Source: Oikopleura dioica (lineage: Eukaryota > Chordata > Appendicularia > Copelata > Oikopleuridae). Taken from it: DNA of 64,000 nt. The translations under genes and the position numbers were made by a program. A model generated the notes under the pieces. It ran no database searches and was not told where the DNA came from. It worked only from the letters and a program-made list of their open reading frames with translations. The stretch lies in NCBI GenBank assembly GCA_907165135.1, contig OU015569.1, forward strand, positions 1,054,001 through 1,118,000, given 5' to 3'. Positions 25,201 through 35,694 of this stretch are shown here, piece after piece (positions within the stretch are counted from its first letter, which is position 1; the number at the start of each line of letters is the position of its first letter).

Positions 25201-25811
25201 TTTCGTGATTCATAAAAAGGCCTTTCTGAAGCTTCAAGCAACGTGGATCAGGAGAGAAAATCAAAAGGGGGAATTTACGAGTTTTGGGACGACGGGCGCA
25301 GTAAAAAAGTAATAAGCGGCGATTGTGCCAGCCGTTTAGGCGGAAACGCTTTCTTCCAGAATTATGGACACAAATCCGGGAATAAAAAGAGGCTGAATCG
25401 TATTTTAAAAATTAACGAAATTACTGGCTAATGATAAAGGAACTCGGGAGAGGATGATTGTGCGCTAGAATGCGATTTCGAGTGAGTCATTTCTTTCTTT
25501 TTTTGTTTGGGCATCAAAAAAAAATGAGAAATTTCATTTTGCAGGGTGACTAGGCCCGCTGGCTCAAGTAGGGCAGCGAAGCTTGTCACAAAAAAAAAGC
25601 AACAAAAAAGAAAAACTGTCGGTCCCAGGTCCGATTGACAGCCGCTAATAACACTCACTCAAACACAGCTTTTCGGAATTTTAAAAATCACTTACTGGCA
25701 AGTATAGGATTTTCCATTGAGCTGGCAGGTTCCATCGTTGTTGCAGGGATTGGGGGAGCAAGGTCCTGCCCAAGCCCCGATAGGCAACGCTATTGAAAGT
25801 AAAAACTTCAT
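13234..25811 (-). CDS. Notch: Notch receptor (14 exons, about 2282 aa)
   Basis: Single-pass receptor for Delta/Serrate ligands. Exons: 25811-25696, 24133-23847, 23344-23220, 22234-21700, 20776-20417, 19730-19617, 19356-19240, 18871-16566, 16523-16356, 16265-14949, 14901-14394, 14349-13725, 13674-13617, 13446-13234; 6849 nt, all joins in frame with GT-AG. Order: signal peptide MKFLLSIALPIGAWA, about 35 EGF-like repeats (many calcium-type, D/N-x-D/N-E/D-C), LNR repeats ending GWDGLDC, a heterodimerisation domain with furin-like site RHRR, transmembrane segment IPMVMTIGSLLLITTVVGVL followed by a VNRKRKR stop-transfer, a short RAM region, ankyrin repeats in exons 10-12, a basic patch KKRSRP, and a PEST tail with LLTPSP and PWSTPP. 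The EGF count is close to the 36 of fly Notch and human NOTCH1/2. RAM has LWEG where most Notches have a Trp-x-Pro core. LNR1 is divergent. Introns 1-4 are 0.5-1.6 kb and hold repeats. Confidence 0.97.
24195..24470. mobile_element. Two head-to-head units of the 110-bp palindrome family (family C), Notch intron 1
   Basis: Unit 1 runs about 24207-24315 from ACCAATTTTTGGAA to TTCCAAAAATTGGT with the core TTTTGATTGGCCGGTAGG; unit 2 follows in inverted orientation with CCTACCGGCCAATCAAAA. The same core recurs near 39048, 41199, 41331 and 41700. No open frame. Confidence 0.8.
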
Positions 25812-26600
25812 AGCTCTTCGCTCAAACTTTCTGTCTTCTTCATAAGAGTAATCTCTGTTTTAGCAACTTTCGCGCTTTCTTTCTTTCTCTCTCTCTTCAA
25901 AAATTGTTCGTTCTAATCTCTGTTTTTGCTGTTACAGATTTCCCGGGCAGATTTGGGCTGTTATTTTCTTTGTCGTTGGGCCGCCCGATTTCTCCGTTGG
26001 TGGGAGGGGGCTCAGCTCTGCTCCGCCACACGCACCGCTGGACGGCGCACTTTGTTCTTTGCGCGAACGCGAAAAAATCATTCCGCCAAAATGATTCGCT
26101 CATGCTCAATGTTAGCCGCCCTAACCCGAACTCACAACGGAAACATATTGTATTGAATTTGGGAGAAACGTTTTTGCTCGAGAGGAATAATTATTCATTT
26201 ATTCCAAAATTCATAAAATAAAATAAGTGCCGCAATATTGAAAGACGCCTGGGAACCCCTTAATTCATTCGATTCCATTATTTCTTTCGTTCTTTTTAAT
26301 TCGAGAACTTTCTATTATTTTTATTGGGAAAGTATTTCAACACTGAAATCCGCCACTTTTCCGACAAAAATTCAAACTCCTCTTAATCCTGAATACTTCG
26401 CTAGATTTTTTCCCAGGGAGCTCCTTATTTCAAAAATATTCAATTGTCGACACTATTGACTCAACACACGCAAAATCTCCAAAGTAGAAAAGTATAAATT
26501 CGTAATATAGAAATAAAAGCTTCGTAAAGCTTTTCTTCAGCGGCGGGCTAGTCAAATACAAGGACGAAATAAATCAAGTTTGGACAATAGGAATCATTTT
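25812..26600. other. Upstream region of Notch and spacer
   Basis: Contains pyrimidine-rich tracts (about 25875-25905) just upstream of the Notch start, likely leader or promoter. No supported exon or repeat pair in the rest. Confidence 0.4.
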
Positions 26601-26611
26601 TTTAATCTGTT

Positions 26612-26911
26612 TTATTTTACTTTTATTTTTCAGATTCAGCGTTCTTCAAAAAAATCGCCCTTTGTAATACTACTGGGGCTCAGAGTTGCGAATTTGCTGA
26701 GCTGAGTGAGCTGAGCAGTCGCTCAGCTCAGCTCAACTACCTTAAAATAAAGGTCTGCTCAACTCAGCTCAGCTCAGTGAGCTCCGAAGTAGGCCAGCTC
26801 AGCTCAGCTCAGAGAAATTTTTACTCAGCTCAGCAAAAATAAAGCAAAATTTGCAACTCTGCTGGGGCTTCAAAATGCGCTGAATCTAATAAAAGTAAAA
26901 TAAAACAGGTA
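26612..26911. mobile_element. Outer palindromic element hosting a nested insertion
   Basis: CTGTTTTATTTTACTTTTAT near 26619 is answered by the complement ending TAAAATAAAACAG near 26910, and the next block GATTCAGCG is answered by CGCTGAATC. Between the arms lies a second complete element with its own target duplication, so this copy is the older one. Confidence 0.65.
26681..26861. mobile_element. hAT-like MITE rich in AGCTC repeats, perfect 8-bp target duplication
   Basis: Starts CAGAGTTGCGAATTTGCTGA and ends TTTGCAACTCTG. Direct repeats CTGGGGCT flank it (26673-26680 and 26862-26869). CAG-type ends with an 8-bp duplication are typical of hAT elements. The interior is tandem GAGCT/AGCTC pentamers on both arms. 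No transposase frame. Confidence 0.85.
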
Positions 26912-26949
26912 TGAAAATTTAAACTCTTGAAATTCTTCCCGAACTTGAT

Positions 26950-28482
26950 TTATTTCCTTCCAAGAAATTGACGGACGACTCGAAAGCGCAGGTTCTCCTC
27001 AGATCCAAGGAGTGAGGTCACGTGGCCGCCTTTTGAACTTCGGCCGACGAAAGGAAAACAGTTTGACTTGGATGTTTACCGTCAGCGGGATCGCCACTAA
27101 TTGGGCCGTTTCCACACTTCGCCTGGAGATCAACTGAGAAATTGAATTGAAAGATTCAGCAACTAGAAAAAGAAGAAGCACGATTTCGATTGATCTCCGA
27201 TTTCGCGCCAGTGAATAAATGAAGAAGGCAGCTGAGATAAATAAATAACCAAAAGCATAAACACAGACCTGTTTGCCGATAAATACGAATTGCATGAGGC
27301 GCAGGTTACGTTCAAAAGGAATCCAAAATCAAAAAAAATCTTCTTTTGTTTGAAACTTTTTTTGGCAAAAATGTCGAAGTCAGGACAGAAATTGATGCCA
27401 AAATCTGCATGGAAGTAAATACTGATTTGCACAATAAAAAAAGCGGATCAAAGCTGGCCGGCCTGGATCTGATTATTGAGCGATAGACGCCCCAGGTCTA
27501 CGAGGATCTAAGCAAATTCGATAGCTATCGGGAGCTATGAAATAGATCTTCTCACGAATTCCTCGAAATTCCTTCAGGCTTGCAATCGCAGCAACCGGCA
27601 TTTGAGCAGTTCCAAAACGCGGAAAACTGCGCCCGGAAGGAGCTGATTTGTGCGCGTTTTCGGTCGATCTGCCACGCGCAGAAGCTGATTGATGAGAAAA
27701 TCATTGCATTCCATTGTTCTCCGCGCTGGTGCACAAAAAAACGCTGCGCCATACAAAACCCCGAGGACCCTTCAGCAAAGTGCAAATATTCTCAAAACGG
27801 GCATCGCCGGATTATATCATCTCCAAAACTCTCTTTTTTGGGCAGGTAATTTTGAGCGATCAATAAAAAAGTAGCGTGGCCGCCCGCCGATCATCATCAA
27901 ATTCAAGCACTTTCGGATGGTCGTCTCATTTTCGGTAAAAACACTGGCAGGAAAAAATATTCAAAATCTCCTTTTCAAGTGGAGCTTGCGCCGCCGCCTT
28001 ATCAGTACCAGGTGCCTCCGTGCACCACCTTAAATCGGCGGCGCCCCTTTCAACTTTATTGCGCTTCAGTTATTGCCACAAACGCTAGAATCGAAACAAA
28101 CACTCACGAGTTATGAATTCTGCCGGCGCTAATACCAGAAAGGAAGCCACAGGTCGTCATTAGCACCAAGAAAAAGAGTCGGCTGGCGCGATAAAGCACC
28201 GCCTTCGCGCCCAAATTTCGCAGCGGATTAAGGGGATCTCCCTCAAAATTACAAAACTGTTATTTTCAAAAGCGTGAAATTATCCGTGTTTGTCTTTGAT
28301 TTTGCATCCAACACTCGAAAAAGCCCAGAAAAGTTTACAACTGCTACACACCAGGAGCTGCTCGTCAAATTTGTCATACCCTGGTGGCCAAAATTAGCCC
28401 AAATGAGCAGTGGCCGGAAGTGATCAATGTGGACGGAGTACCCGCCTGTCCGAAATAGGTTTCGGTCCTCGTCAATAGTCAT
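26950..28482 (-). CDS. Unrecognised multi-exon membrane protein gene (partly resolved)
   Basis: Well-supported exons: 28482-28381 (ATG, 34 aa), 28241-28108, 27943-27830, then 27769 onward, and at the 3' end 27133-27080 and 27029-26950 (TAA). Exon 2 encodes a hydrophobic segment LFFLVLMTTCGFLSGISAG after a roughly 55-residue basic N-terminus, suggesting a signal anchor. Later coding blocks include GGRPRYFFIDRSKLP and, near 27480-27560, IYFIAPDSYRICLDPRRPG. The last two exons read CGNGPISGDPADG and GHVTSLLGSEENLRF. The joins among 27769, 27560, 27295 and 27133 are not settled; several frames are open there. Intron 1 needs GG at its 5' end (CAG|GGTATG). The product may act in the secretory pathway, but I recognise no family. 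A plus-strand frame at 27580-27849 is read as a shadow. Confidence 0.55.
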
Positions 28483-28496
28483 ACTTACCTTACTCG

Positions 28497-28714
28497 CTAA
28501 ACTCGGCAACCTGTGTAGAAAACCTGAGTCAGGGTCTGAGAGAGCTGAAATTGAAAGCCGCGCAGCGGCTTTTTTAAAAACGAAGCCGCGAAGCGGCTTC
28601 GCTAGAGTATTTTTATACATTGTAATGGTAATATTCGCGAAGCCGCTGCGCGGCTTTTCATTTCAGCTCTTTCATACCCTGACTCAGGTTTTCTACACAG
28701 ATTGCCAAGCCCAG
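28497..28714. mobile_element. Family A element, copy 1
   Basis: 218 bp. Ends are degenerate CTAAACTCGGCAACC and GATTGCCAAGCCCAG. Flanks CTTACTCG and CTCACTCG are a 7-of-8 target duplication. Interior shows two nested GC-rich hairpins (GAAGCCGCG and AAGCCGCGCAGCGGCTT types). It lies 14 nt upstream of the ATG of the minus-strand membrane gene. Confidence 0.85.
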
Positions 28715-28722
28715 CTCACTCG

Positions 28723-29174
28723 AGAAGTACTCGAAAATTACTACACATCATAAAATATAATAATTTAATATAATAATAATTTATTTTTTGGCGAAATCTA
28801 CCCATACAAGGCAGTTTCATTTCGGTAATTTAACACCTCTTTATGAGATATTTGTTATGCCTTGACCCTCAATTCGAAAACTTCACAATCGTAGGCAACA
28901 TTTCCTAGTACTCTGCCACGGAAACTCCACCTGAATCGGAGACTGAGAAACGAGAATAAATTGAGATTCTACTTGAAGTCAAGGTGTGAGATCCAAAAGG
29001 TTTTCGCTTCATTGTCCGCAAGGCTTTGAGTCATCAAGTGATCCCCAAGAGGGCCCGCTCAGAGAAAAATCGACCAGTAGCATCGATCACAGACCAGATC
29101 CCAGATCGCTGGCTTTCTAGAACTCAAATAATGAGTTAGACAATCATAAATGACGAGAGAGCCGAGAGAGTGAA
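28723..29174. other. Divergent promoter region, nothing else seen
   Basis: Separates the minus-strand membrane gene from the plus-strand GT31 gene. No exon or repeat recognised. Confidence 0.4.
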
Positions 29175-30445
29175 ATGCGCAAGAGAAAGTTCAACCGAAG
29201 ATATTTTCCACACATTCTTCTCGGCTCATTTTTTCTGAGCTGCTTTGTTGTTCTCAATTATGTAAGTTCCATCCCATTTATTTTAAATTATTTATCATTT
29301 TATCCATTTACGAAGCTTCTCTGAAGACATAGAAGAGTACCAGAAAAGAGATCTTTTAAATGAAAACGTATTTTAGGATTATGTTTCTTCTTTTGAGAAG
29401 CAGAACTATTACCAAATTGTGGATGGCGAATGCACTGCAGAGTTTATGCCAACAACTTGGCGTAGTAACTTTTTAGCCGGCAAAAAGTGGCATGTTGGCC
29501 ATTTGAAAATACCTAGGTGAGATATCGACGAAGCCCTTGCACAAATTTCTAGCTCTAGAAATCTTTTAGTTGCCCAAAAGGAGAGACGCGACTTACAGTG
29601 ATCATCAAAACTGCCATATCGAACCATGAAAGCCGAGATATTCTTCGAAATTACTATCTGAAAGTCAAAAGAAAACTGCGAGAAGAAAATGGTATCGAGT
29701 TGAGTCACTTTTTCGTCGTCGGTTACCGAGAAGATTCAACTGTTGAGGAAAAAGCTAGAAATTTTTGAGCTAGAATTTGTTACAGTTTGAGCCAGTTTAT
29801 TAGTAGCTCGCGAAAGAACGCTGACGATATTATTATTGGGAATTTCGAGGATACTTATGCGAACTTGCCCTACAAAACAAAAGCGGCTTACGAGTACTTT
29901 ACTTTATGCGAAAACAAGGAAGAGAACCAGAACGAGCAAAGTACGCTTATCATCCACGACGATGATACTTGGGTGAATGTTGTCGAGATAGTGAAATTTT
30001 TTGAACTTGGAAAAAGTGGACTTCCTTACAATGAGCTCTACGGGAACCACCGCCTCGAAGTTTCCGTCGAAAACTATTGGATGGACGAAAAGGGCTTCGA
30101 TATCAACGAAGAAATCTGGCCCTATTCCTTTTGGCCAAATTACATCAGTGGACCTTGCGTAATTATGTCTTCAGTGGCAGCTAAGAAGATCTCTTCGTCG
30201 GCCAGGTTCGTTGGTTAAATGTTTCTTCAGTTAATCATAAATTAAGTGAGTTTGATATAATTCCGCAAATACCTGTCGAAGACGCTGTGTACACTGGAAT
30301 CTTGCGAGTAAAGAACTGCCTCAAACTAGGAAGATTGGGATGGCTCTATAACAATCATCAAAAATACTGTGTTCATACGGAAAATCAGATTGAAAAACTC
30401 CAAGCAAAAATTGATAAAACTTTATCATCCTTGAACCTTCTATAA
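29175..30445 (+). CDS. GT31 family glycosyltransferase (beta-1,3-galactosyltransferase-like), 5 exons
   Basis: Type II Golgi membrane enzyme that would transfer a sugar from a nucleotide donor. Exons 29175-29261, 29377-29516, 29570-29746, 29786-30205, 30247-30445; 340 aa. A short basic tail (MRKRKFNRR) precedes the anchor ILLGSFFLSCFVVL. The catalytic domain has the GT31 order: SNHESRDILRNYY (cf. R-x-x-I-R-x-T-W), a drift-type block GNFEDTYANLPYKT (cf. DxYxNLTxKT), the metal-binding HDDDTWVN (DxD), YISGPCVIMS (cf. Y-x-x-G-x-x-Y) and VEDAVYTGI (cf. EDV-x-x-G). All key elements are present, so it is probably active. Intron 3 (39 nt) must begin GG to hold frame; reading on meets a stop. Acceptor and linkage specificity cannot be read from sequence. 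Confidence 0.88.
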
Positions 30446-30607
30446 TTTAAAATTAAATAAAGAATACATTGTGCCAATCGCTTTCGCATTTTATTTGTTA
30501 GGAAGAATATGCTTTTCATTAGGAAATGTCGATTCAAGAGGTAGAAAGAGGCGCTCTTAGGTCAACAATCTCCTCTTCTTCATGTGGAATGGCGTCTTCT
30601 TCTTTTT

Positions 30608-32906
30608 CTAAAAGTCTTCTTTATACTTTGTTCTTCCGACGAAAAACAGGTGAAGAGCCCCAGCAAAATAGAAAGTGGCAGCAATAGTGAAGCCGAAAAT
30701 TCCCCAATTCGCGCCTTCTTGTATCGTCCGTTTTATCGCTTCTTCGCATCCGTACAGATTGCAGGACTCCGCGGGACATACATCTGCAACGGTCTGTTCG
30801 CCAGAACAAGTCATGTACTTATATTCTGGGTCGATTCCCCAAGCATGCATTCTGTAGCAAGCGCACAACTCGCCAATGAAATGTTCTGGCTCGCAGTATT
30901 TCTCAAACGCTTCCTAAAAGTATCGTCGTATTTCATGATCTAAAAATAAGTAAATTAATACCCGGGGATCTTCGTAAGCAGGCGAATAGTAGTCTCCATA
31001 GTAGTCGTAGTAAACTGAATTGTCTTCAACTCCGACCGTCATCGTTCTTTTCAATGAGTTAAAAATAAATTTCCAAGGCAGATGATATTTCTGATTTTAC
31101 GTAGAGAGGGGCTATCAATGATAGCCTATCATTCATCCAATATCTCTAGAATCTGGGCTAGTGGTTAGTGTTAGGGACTCGGAACTCTTAAGGGGGTGGG
31201 GGTAAGCCCACTGGCTTACGCCTTAGGTGGGGCGTAGCCCCTGAGTTAGGTTTAGGGTTAGGGGCAGCTCTAATGATAACTCCCTACTACCGATTTTTAA
31301 CTCTAGCCAAGGCCGATCGAGTCGCAGTACTCAAAATTTGTGGCGCAAATGACGTCGTGAAACTTTGACATCATCTTCTTCAAGTGCCGCTCGTCCAGTG
31401 TCTTGTAGATGATTTCGAACGCGCTGGAAAATGTACTTTTGTGGATTAATAAAATTTCCCTGTTGCTAATAGGCGGAAAGAATTTAATACAAAACAGTAG
31501 TCAAGGGCGTTGAACCAACCACAACAAGCATTTTTCCGTTGAAAGTCCTGCGCGTATTTATCATTCTTTTTAATTCAAAGCGACATAAACAAACCTCGAT
31601 CAGATCCCGCACGAGGCCATATCTGAGCAACCACACACTCCTTGCATTCTCGGTCAGAACTATTTTGATCGTTTCCCGCCTCGCGAACAGCAACAATAGC
31701 ACGAGCGAAGAGAGCAAAGTGCACCCGGCGATGTAAATTGTGTAAACCCAAAACGATCTTTTCGATTCTTTCAAAGGGGCCGCGAAAAATAGCTCGAACT
31801 CCTGGTATTTTCTTCCTTGTTCGCAAGCCCTCGCCTATCAAGATCGAGAAAAAGCCCAATGCACTGAAGAATGCCATGCCAGCTCCGACGGTGTTGGTCA
31901 AAACGAGCAAATCGTACGCTCCGTCAATATTTACGTGACTGTAATCGTCTTTTGCTGCTTGGTAAATCTCCGCCCAAGTCTTAATTTCAATTAAGTCTGA
32001 TCGAGCTCTTCACTTGTCCATAATTACAAGTCAATTAAAAAAATAGTTGAATTATTATAATTATTTATTATTATCAATAATAACTAATTTAATGATTAAA
32101 TAATCCAAATTAAATAATATAATAAAAAATAATTTGATAATAACAATAATTGACGATTTTCAATAAGGATTTCTGAGTGAAATCCTGACCCCCTTTTATT
32201 AGCTCATTGAAAAGAGCGTAAAAAGTTACCGAGAAGAGCCCTCAAAATCTTGATTTTTGTTGAAAATGACGTCACAGCACGTGATTGAAGTTCCAGAGTA
32301 CCGGATTTCTCCTACGCCCGCATTTCCAAGTCCTCTTAGCTACCCGGGCGTGTGATAGCTGAAAATGATCGTCTTGTTGAGCTCTAGGTCAGCATCTAGT
32401 TTTCATCACATTCCATTCATTTTTTCAACCCTTTTTGAAATCACCTGTTTGCTTAAAATATTGATTTTGAGAAAGAAAGGTTGAGAAGGGATGAAAAACG
32501 ATGCTGACCTAGAGCTCAACGAGACGATCATTTTCAGCTATCATACGCCCGGGTAGCTAAGAGGACTTGGAAATGCGGGCGTAGGAGAAATCCGGTACTT
32601 TGGAACTTCAATCACGTGCTGTGACGTCATCTTCAACAAAAATCAAGATTTTGAGAGCTCTTCTCGGTAACTTTTTACGCTCTTTTCAATGAGCTAATAA
32701 AAAAGGGGGGTCAGGATTTCACTCAGAAATCCTTATTGAAAATCGTCATTATTAGTATTTATTATATAAAATAAAAATAATTAAGCTAAATTAATTACCT
32801 CTGATTTTAAATACAAAAGCGTCCAGATAAACAAAACGAGTCCCGATAAAACGCCAACAATCGTGAAAAGATAGAGCCAAACTTTGGAGATTAATTTAAT
32901 ATTCAT
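30608..32906 (-). CDS. Tetraspanin-like four-pass membrane protein, 6 exons
   Basis: Exons 32906-32799, 31979-31835, 31767-31596, 31423-31331, 31046-30962, 30913-30608; 909 nt, 302 aa. Four hydrophobic segments fall in tetraspanin order: TM1 LYLFTIVGVLSGLVLFIWTL, a small first loop, TM2 around NTVGAGMAFFSALGFFSILI, a very short inner loop ESKRS, TM3 YTIYIAGCTLLSSLVLLLLF, a large second loop, and TM4 IFGFTIAATFYFAGALHLFF. The second loop ends ESCNLYGCEEAIKRTIQEG, like the P-x-S-C...GC pattern before TM4. The diagnostic CCG is not found; CAC (in ELCACYRMH) may replace it. Introns 2 and 3 need GC and GG 5' ends. Intron 1 holds a long palindrome. Family assignment is moderate; ligand or partners unknown. 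Confidence 0.68.
31105..31290. repeat. Dispersed repeat, family D copy 1 (in tetraspanin-like intron 4)
   Basis: Shares blocks with 47450-47625: GAGAGGGG, ATCTCTAGAATCT, GGTTAG-rich stretch, GCCTTAGGTGGGG and GGGGCAGCTC, ending AATGATAAC. The ends (AGAGGGGCTATCA / TGATAACTCCCT) are inverted, so it is a degenerate fold-back element. Confidence 0.7.
32151..32748. mobile_element. Long near-perfect palindrome in tetraspanin-like intron 1
   Basis: Arms of about 280-290 bp (32151-about 32435 and about 32465-32748) are almost exact reverse complements; for example GATTTTCAATAAGGATTTCT opens and its complement closes the element. The arms contain CCCGGGCG and TGACGTCA-type motifs. High arm identity implies recent insertion or ongoing arm homogenisation. 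No open reading frame. Confidence 0.9.
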
Positions 32907-33423
32907 TTTATTTTCGGATGTTCAGCTTGTAGTAAAACTCTCTATAGGCCACAAATGGGGTCATTTCTTTCGTTGTTTGCGACGGTAATGAGTGAATCCG
33001 AGTGAAAAAAGACAGTTGGACTAATATTTGTAGTGATTCGAAGGTGCATCACATGAAATGAAGAGTCTTTTCTTGCTTTTCTTAGGAAAGATCTGCAAGT
33101 TTATGGTGTTTGCTTTTCGGTAAGTAAATTTGGCGAAAGTCGAAGTTTCCCGTTTTACAGTTCTTTGAAATTTATCACTACAGATCAACACCACGTTAGA
33201 GAACTTCAAGTTGTGGTAGTAGGAAGGAAGAGAAAAGCATAGCTAATTCTAAACAAGTTTTCTCGTGTCGTAGAAAACATTGTCCCTCCGGTCTTTATCA
33301 AGTTAAATATGGGAACTTTCCACTTCCTTATCATTCTCAAGAACTCTCCACCTGGATTAGCCCCTCGATATGATGTAGCTTTGTCAGAACTTGACTTCTT
33401 CCTGCCCAATTTAAGATAATAAC

Positions 33424-33562
33424 ACATAGGTTTTTATAATATATAATATATATTATATATATATATATAATTATATAATATTTAATAATATCAAATATAT
33501 TATTAAATATAATTATATATAATTAAAAATATAATACGTATATAATATATAATATAGGTTTT
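33424..33562. repeat. AT low-complexity tract
   Basis: Almost pure A/T with TA dinucleotide runs. The rest of 32907-34094 shows no supported gene; a CAG-rich exon-like stretch at 33652-33785 is discussed under rejected items. Confidence 0.8.
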
Positions 33563-34094
33563 TATGGTGTGAGTAACACTATCCATAAATTTATAAAAGC
33601 AGTATTCTTCGTCTAATTCGTCTTGATCTGACTTTTGTGAACTATTTTAGGGAGCGCGTGGAGCAGCAGCAGCAGCTTCGGACAATCAATCTCAATTTAC
33701 CTGTGCCGAAATACTTTGATTTACTTTTGTTTAGACGCGTTTTTAAAAAGGGAGCGTCCTCAAGGATACCAATTATCTCGGATTGAGCTCAGTCTTTTTC
33801 TGCTGCAATCAAGCTTGTTTTCAACATAACTTTTGCGTCTTTGAAAACTGACATTGTTTAGGAAATGCGACTAGATTGGTGTTTTACGAAGTTTTGTGTT
33901 TAACATCTATTATCGCTTCTTAAACTTATCGGCAACGGATGGAAGTTGGAGTAGATACGGCAATTCGGCGATTTAAAATCATCCTCAGCTAATTCTTCTT
34001 CAAAACAGATGCCTTGACTAATGCTTGACTAAATTGATCGACGAATATATACAGTCAAATAGGTTTATTTGCGAGTTATTCATTTTTTACATTT

Positions 34095-35543
34095 TTACGC
34101 AGTCGTGTAGGGGTCCAAATCTTGGCTGTTTTTCTTGCGACAAGGCAGCGATTCTTTGAGGTTTTTTCCGAAGAGCGAGTATCTGCACGCGTCGTAGCAG
34201 ACTATTACGCACAGAAGCAGCAAGATACACCCTTAAATAAAAAGTAGAGAAGTTATCGTCTCACTGGCCCGTATTAAGGGGAGCGAGTTAATTATAATTC
34301 CCTCGTTCGCACGTGTAATTTAAATCCGTCTAAGAGGCCAGGATAGACGATAGCGTATATTTGTCCCAAAACGCTGCGTCCACTCTGCGACTCTGCAAAT
34401 ATCTGGTACTCACCCGTGATAAGCTCTGCCGTTAGGGTTCACTATAATTTGAACATCCTAATCCTCTTCCTTTCAAAGCTATCATCTTTCTTTCTAATTA
34501 ATTTTTTTTTTGGTAATAATGAGCACGAAAACCTAAATCATGAATCAAATGACGGGTAGACCCAAATTTGGTTGATCTTCTATAATTAAATTTTGCTAAA
34601 ATTTTTTTTGAAATTCGAAATTTCAGCTTTCATAGGAAATAGAGAAAGGTCTAAAGTTTTTGTTTCCAAAGTAAAATGAGGGTGTTACTATAATAATTTT
34701 CGGAGAAAAATCTGACGGAAAATGGCAATTCTTGACATCTACCACCTTAAGCAAATATACAGAGTAACTATCAGACTGTAATTTGCATTACTCTTGCTCA
34801 TTGACAATTATCAACAAGTCTGTCCGTAATAAACAAAAGTGATTATTACAAATGTATTCAAGCATCGAGGACCTTAAAGTACCCGACGTCATTTCGCTCT
34901 TATCTCTAGAATATTCCCAATCCGTTCCATCAGTGCTTCGAACTCCCTTTTCAGCTACTTCTGATCAAAAAAAGGTTTTCGACAGACGGGGTTTTTTCAG
35001 TCGGGAAAAAGGGAGTTCGCGATTCATTTGCTACTCGAGTGCTATTATTTTAAGCCCCATCTGTAGAATCAACAGTGTACAGGTAGATCCCCAAGAGAAA
35101 GACTCCACTTGAAGCTGCCTTACCCATGGCGAAGATAATGCAATTAATGATGATGTGCGCGTCACCCTCGATGACATCGCTGAACTCTTCGTCTCTAGAA
35201 AATGCGATAACACCAAGCTTTCGTATTCTACTTCCTACTTTTCTCTGGAATAAACTGTCATGAGTTGAAGCCGCAGTCAATCGCGCCTTCCATCGACGTC
35301 CAGCCCAGCCTCCTAAAAAAAGAAAACAATTTGCAAAAGTGAAGAAATAATCCCCAATACGTTTTCACCGCACGCCGGTAAGAATATAACGATAATACCT
35401 TGACGGTGGGGATAATTATTATTGCCTTCCAGAAAATCCCGTTTCTCTTCTTCTTCGGCGAACAAGAACAAGTTATAAGAGTATTCAAAAATGAAGTACT
35501 GCGAGTACCGTGTGTGCTCGAACTTATTCACCGCGGAGCACAT
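34095..35543 (-). CDS. Small single-pass membrane protein, unrecognised (3 exons, 156 aa)
   Basis: Exons 35543-35399, 35312-35124, 34231-34095; 471 nt, GT-AG introns of 86 and 892 nt. The start MCSAVNKFEHTRYS has an in-frame stop 6 nt upstream, which fixes it. A hydrophilic N-terminal part (with GGWAGRRWKARL, basic) leads into one hydrophobic stretch formed across the last junction, HIIINCIIFAMG plus CILLLLCVIVCY, followed by a Cys/Lys-rich tail ending DLDPYTTA. Intron 2 contains a 5'-truncated TTAA-type element. No family recognised; frame continuity across both junctions is the main support. Confidence 0.5.
34575..34750. mobile_element. Truncated family B element (TTAA end)
   Basis: Matches the right half of the complete element at 37999-38293 (AGAGAAAGGTCTAAAG, GTTTCCAAAGTAAAAT) and ends in CTACCACCTTAA. 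The left end is missing. Confidence 0.75.
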
Positions 35544-35694
35544 TAGCTATTTAACGCAAGAAGAGCCAAAGGAACTTTTTGATTAATCGCTAATGGACGG
35601 CTTTTTTAGAAGAAAATTAAGGACCCCCCATCAAGAATTGCGAAAATGGGCCTCTTAGGAGCAAGTTTTTCTCCGAGGCTATCTTAGATATACC

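Noticed and set aside
27580-27849. Plus-strand 89-codon frame with good splice-like ends
   Set aside because: It is antisense to the better-supported minus-strand exons whose joins keep frame; kept only as a shadow.
33652-33785. Exon-like stretch after TATTTTAG with a CAG repeat encoding poly-Gln and open for about 44 codons
   Set aside because: No partner exon or start codon could be linked in frame on either side.
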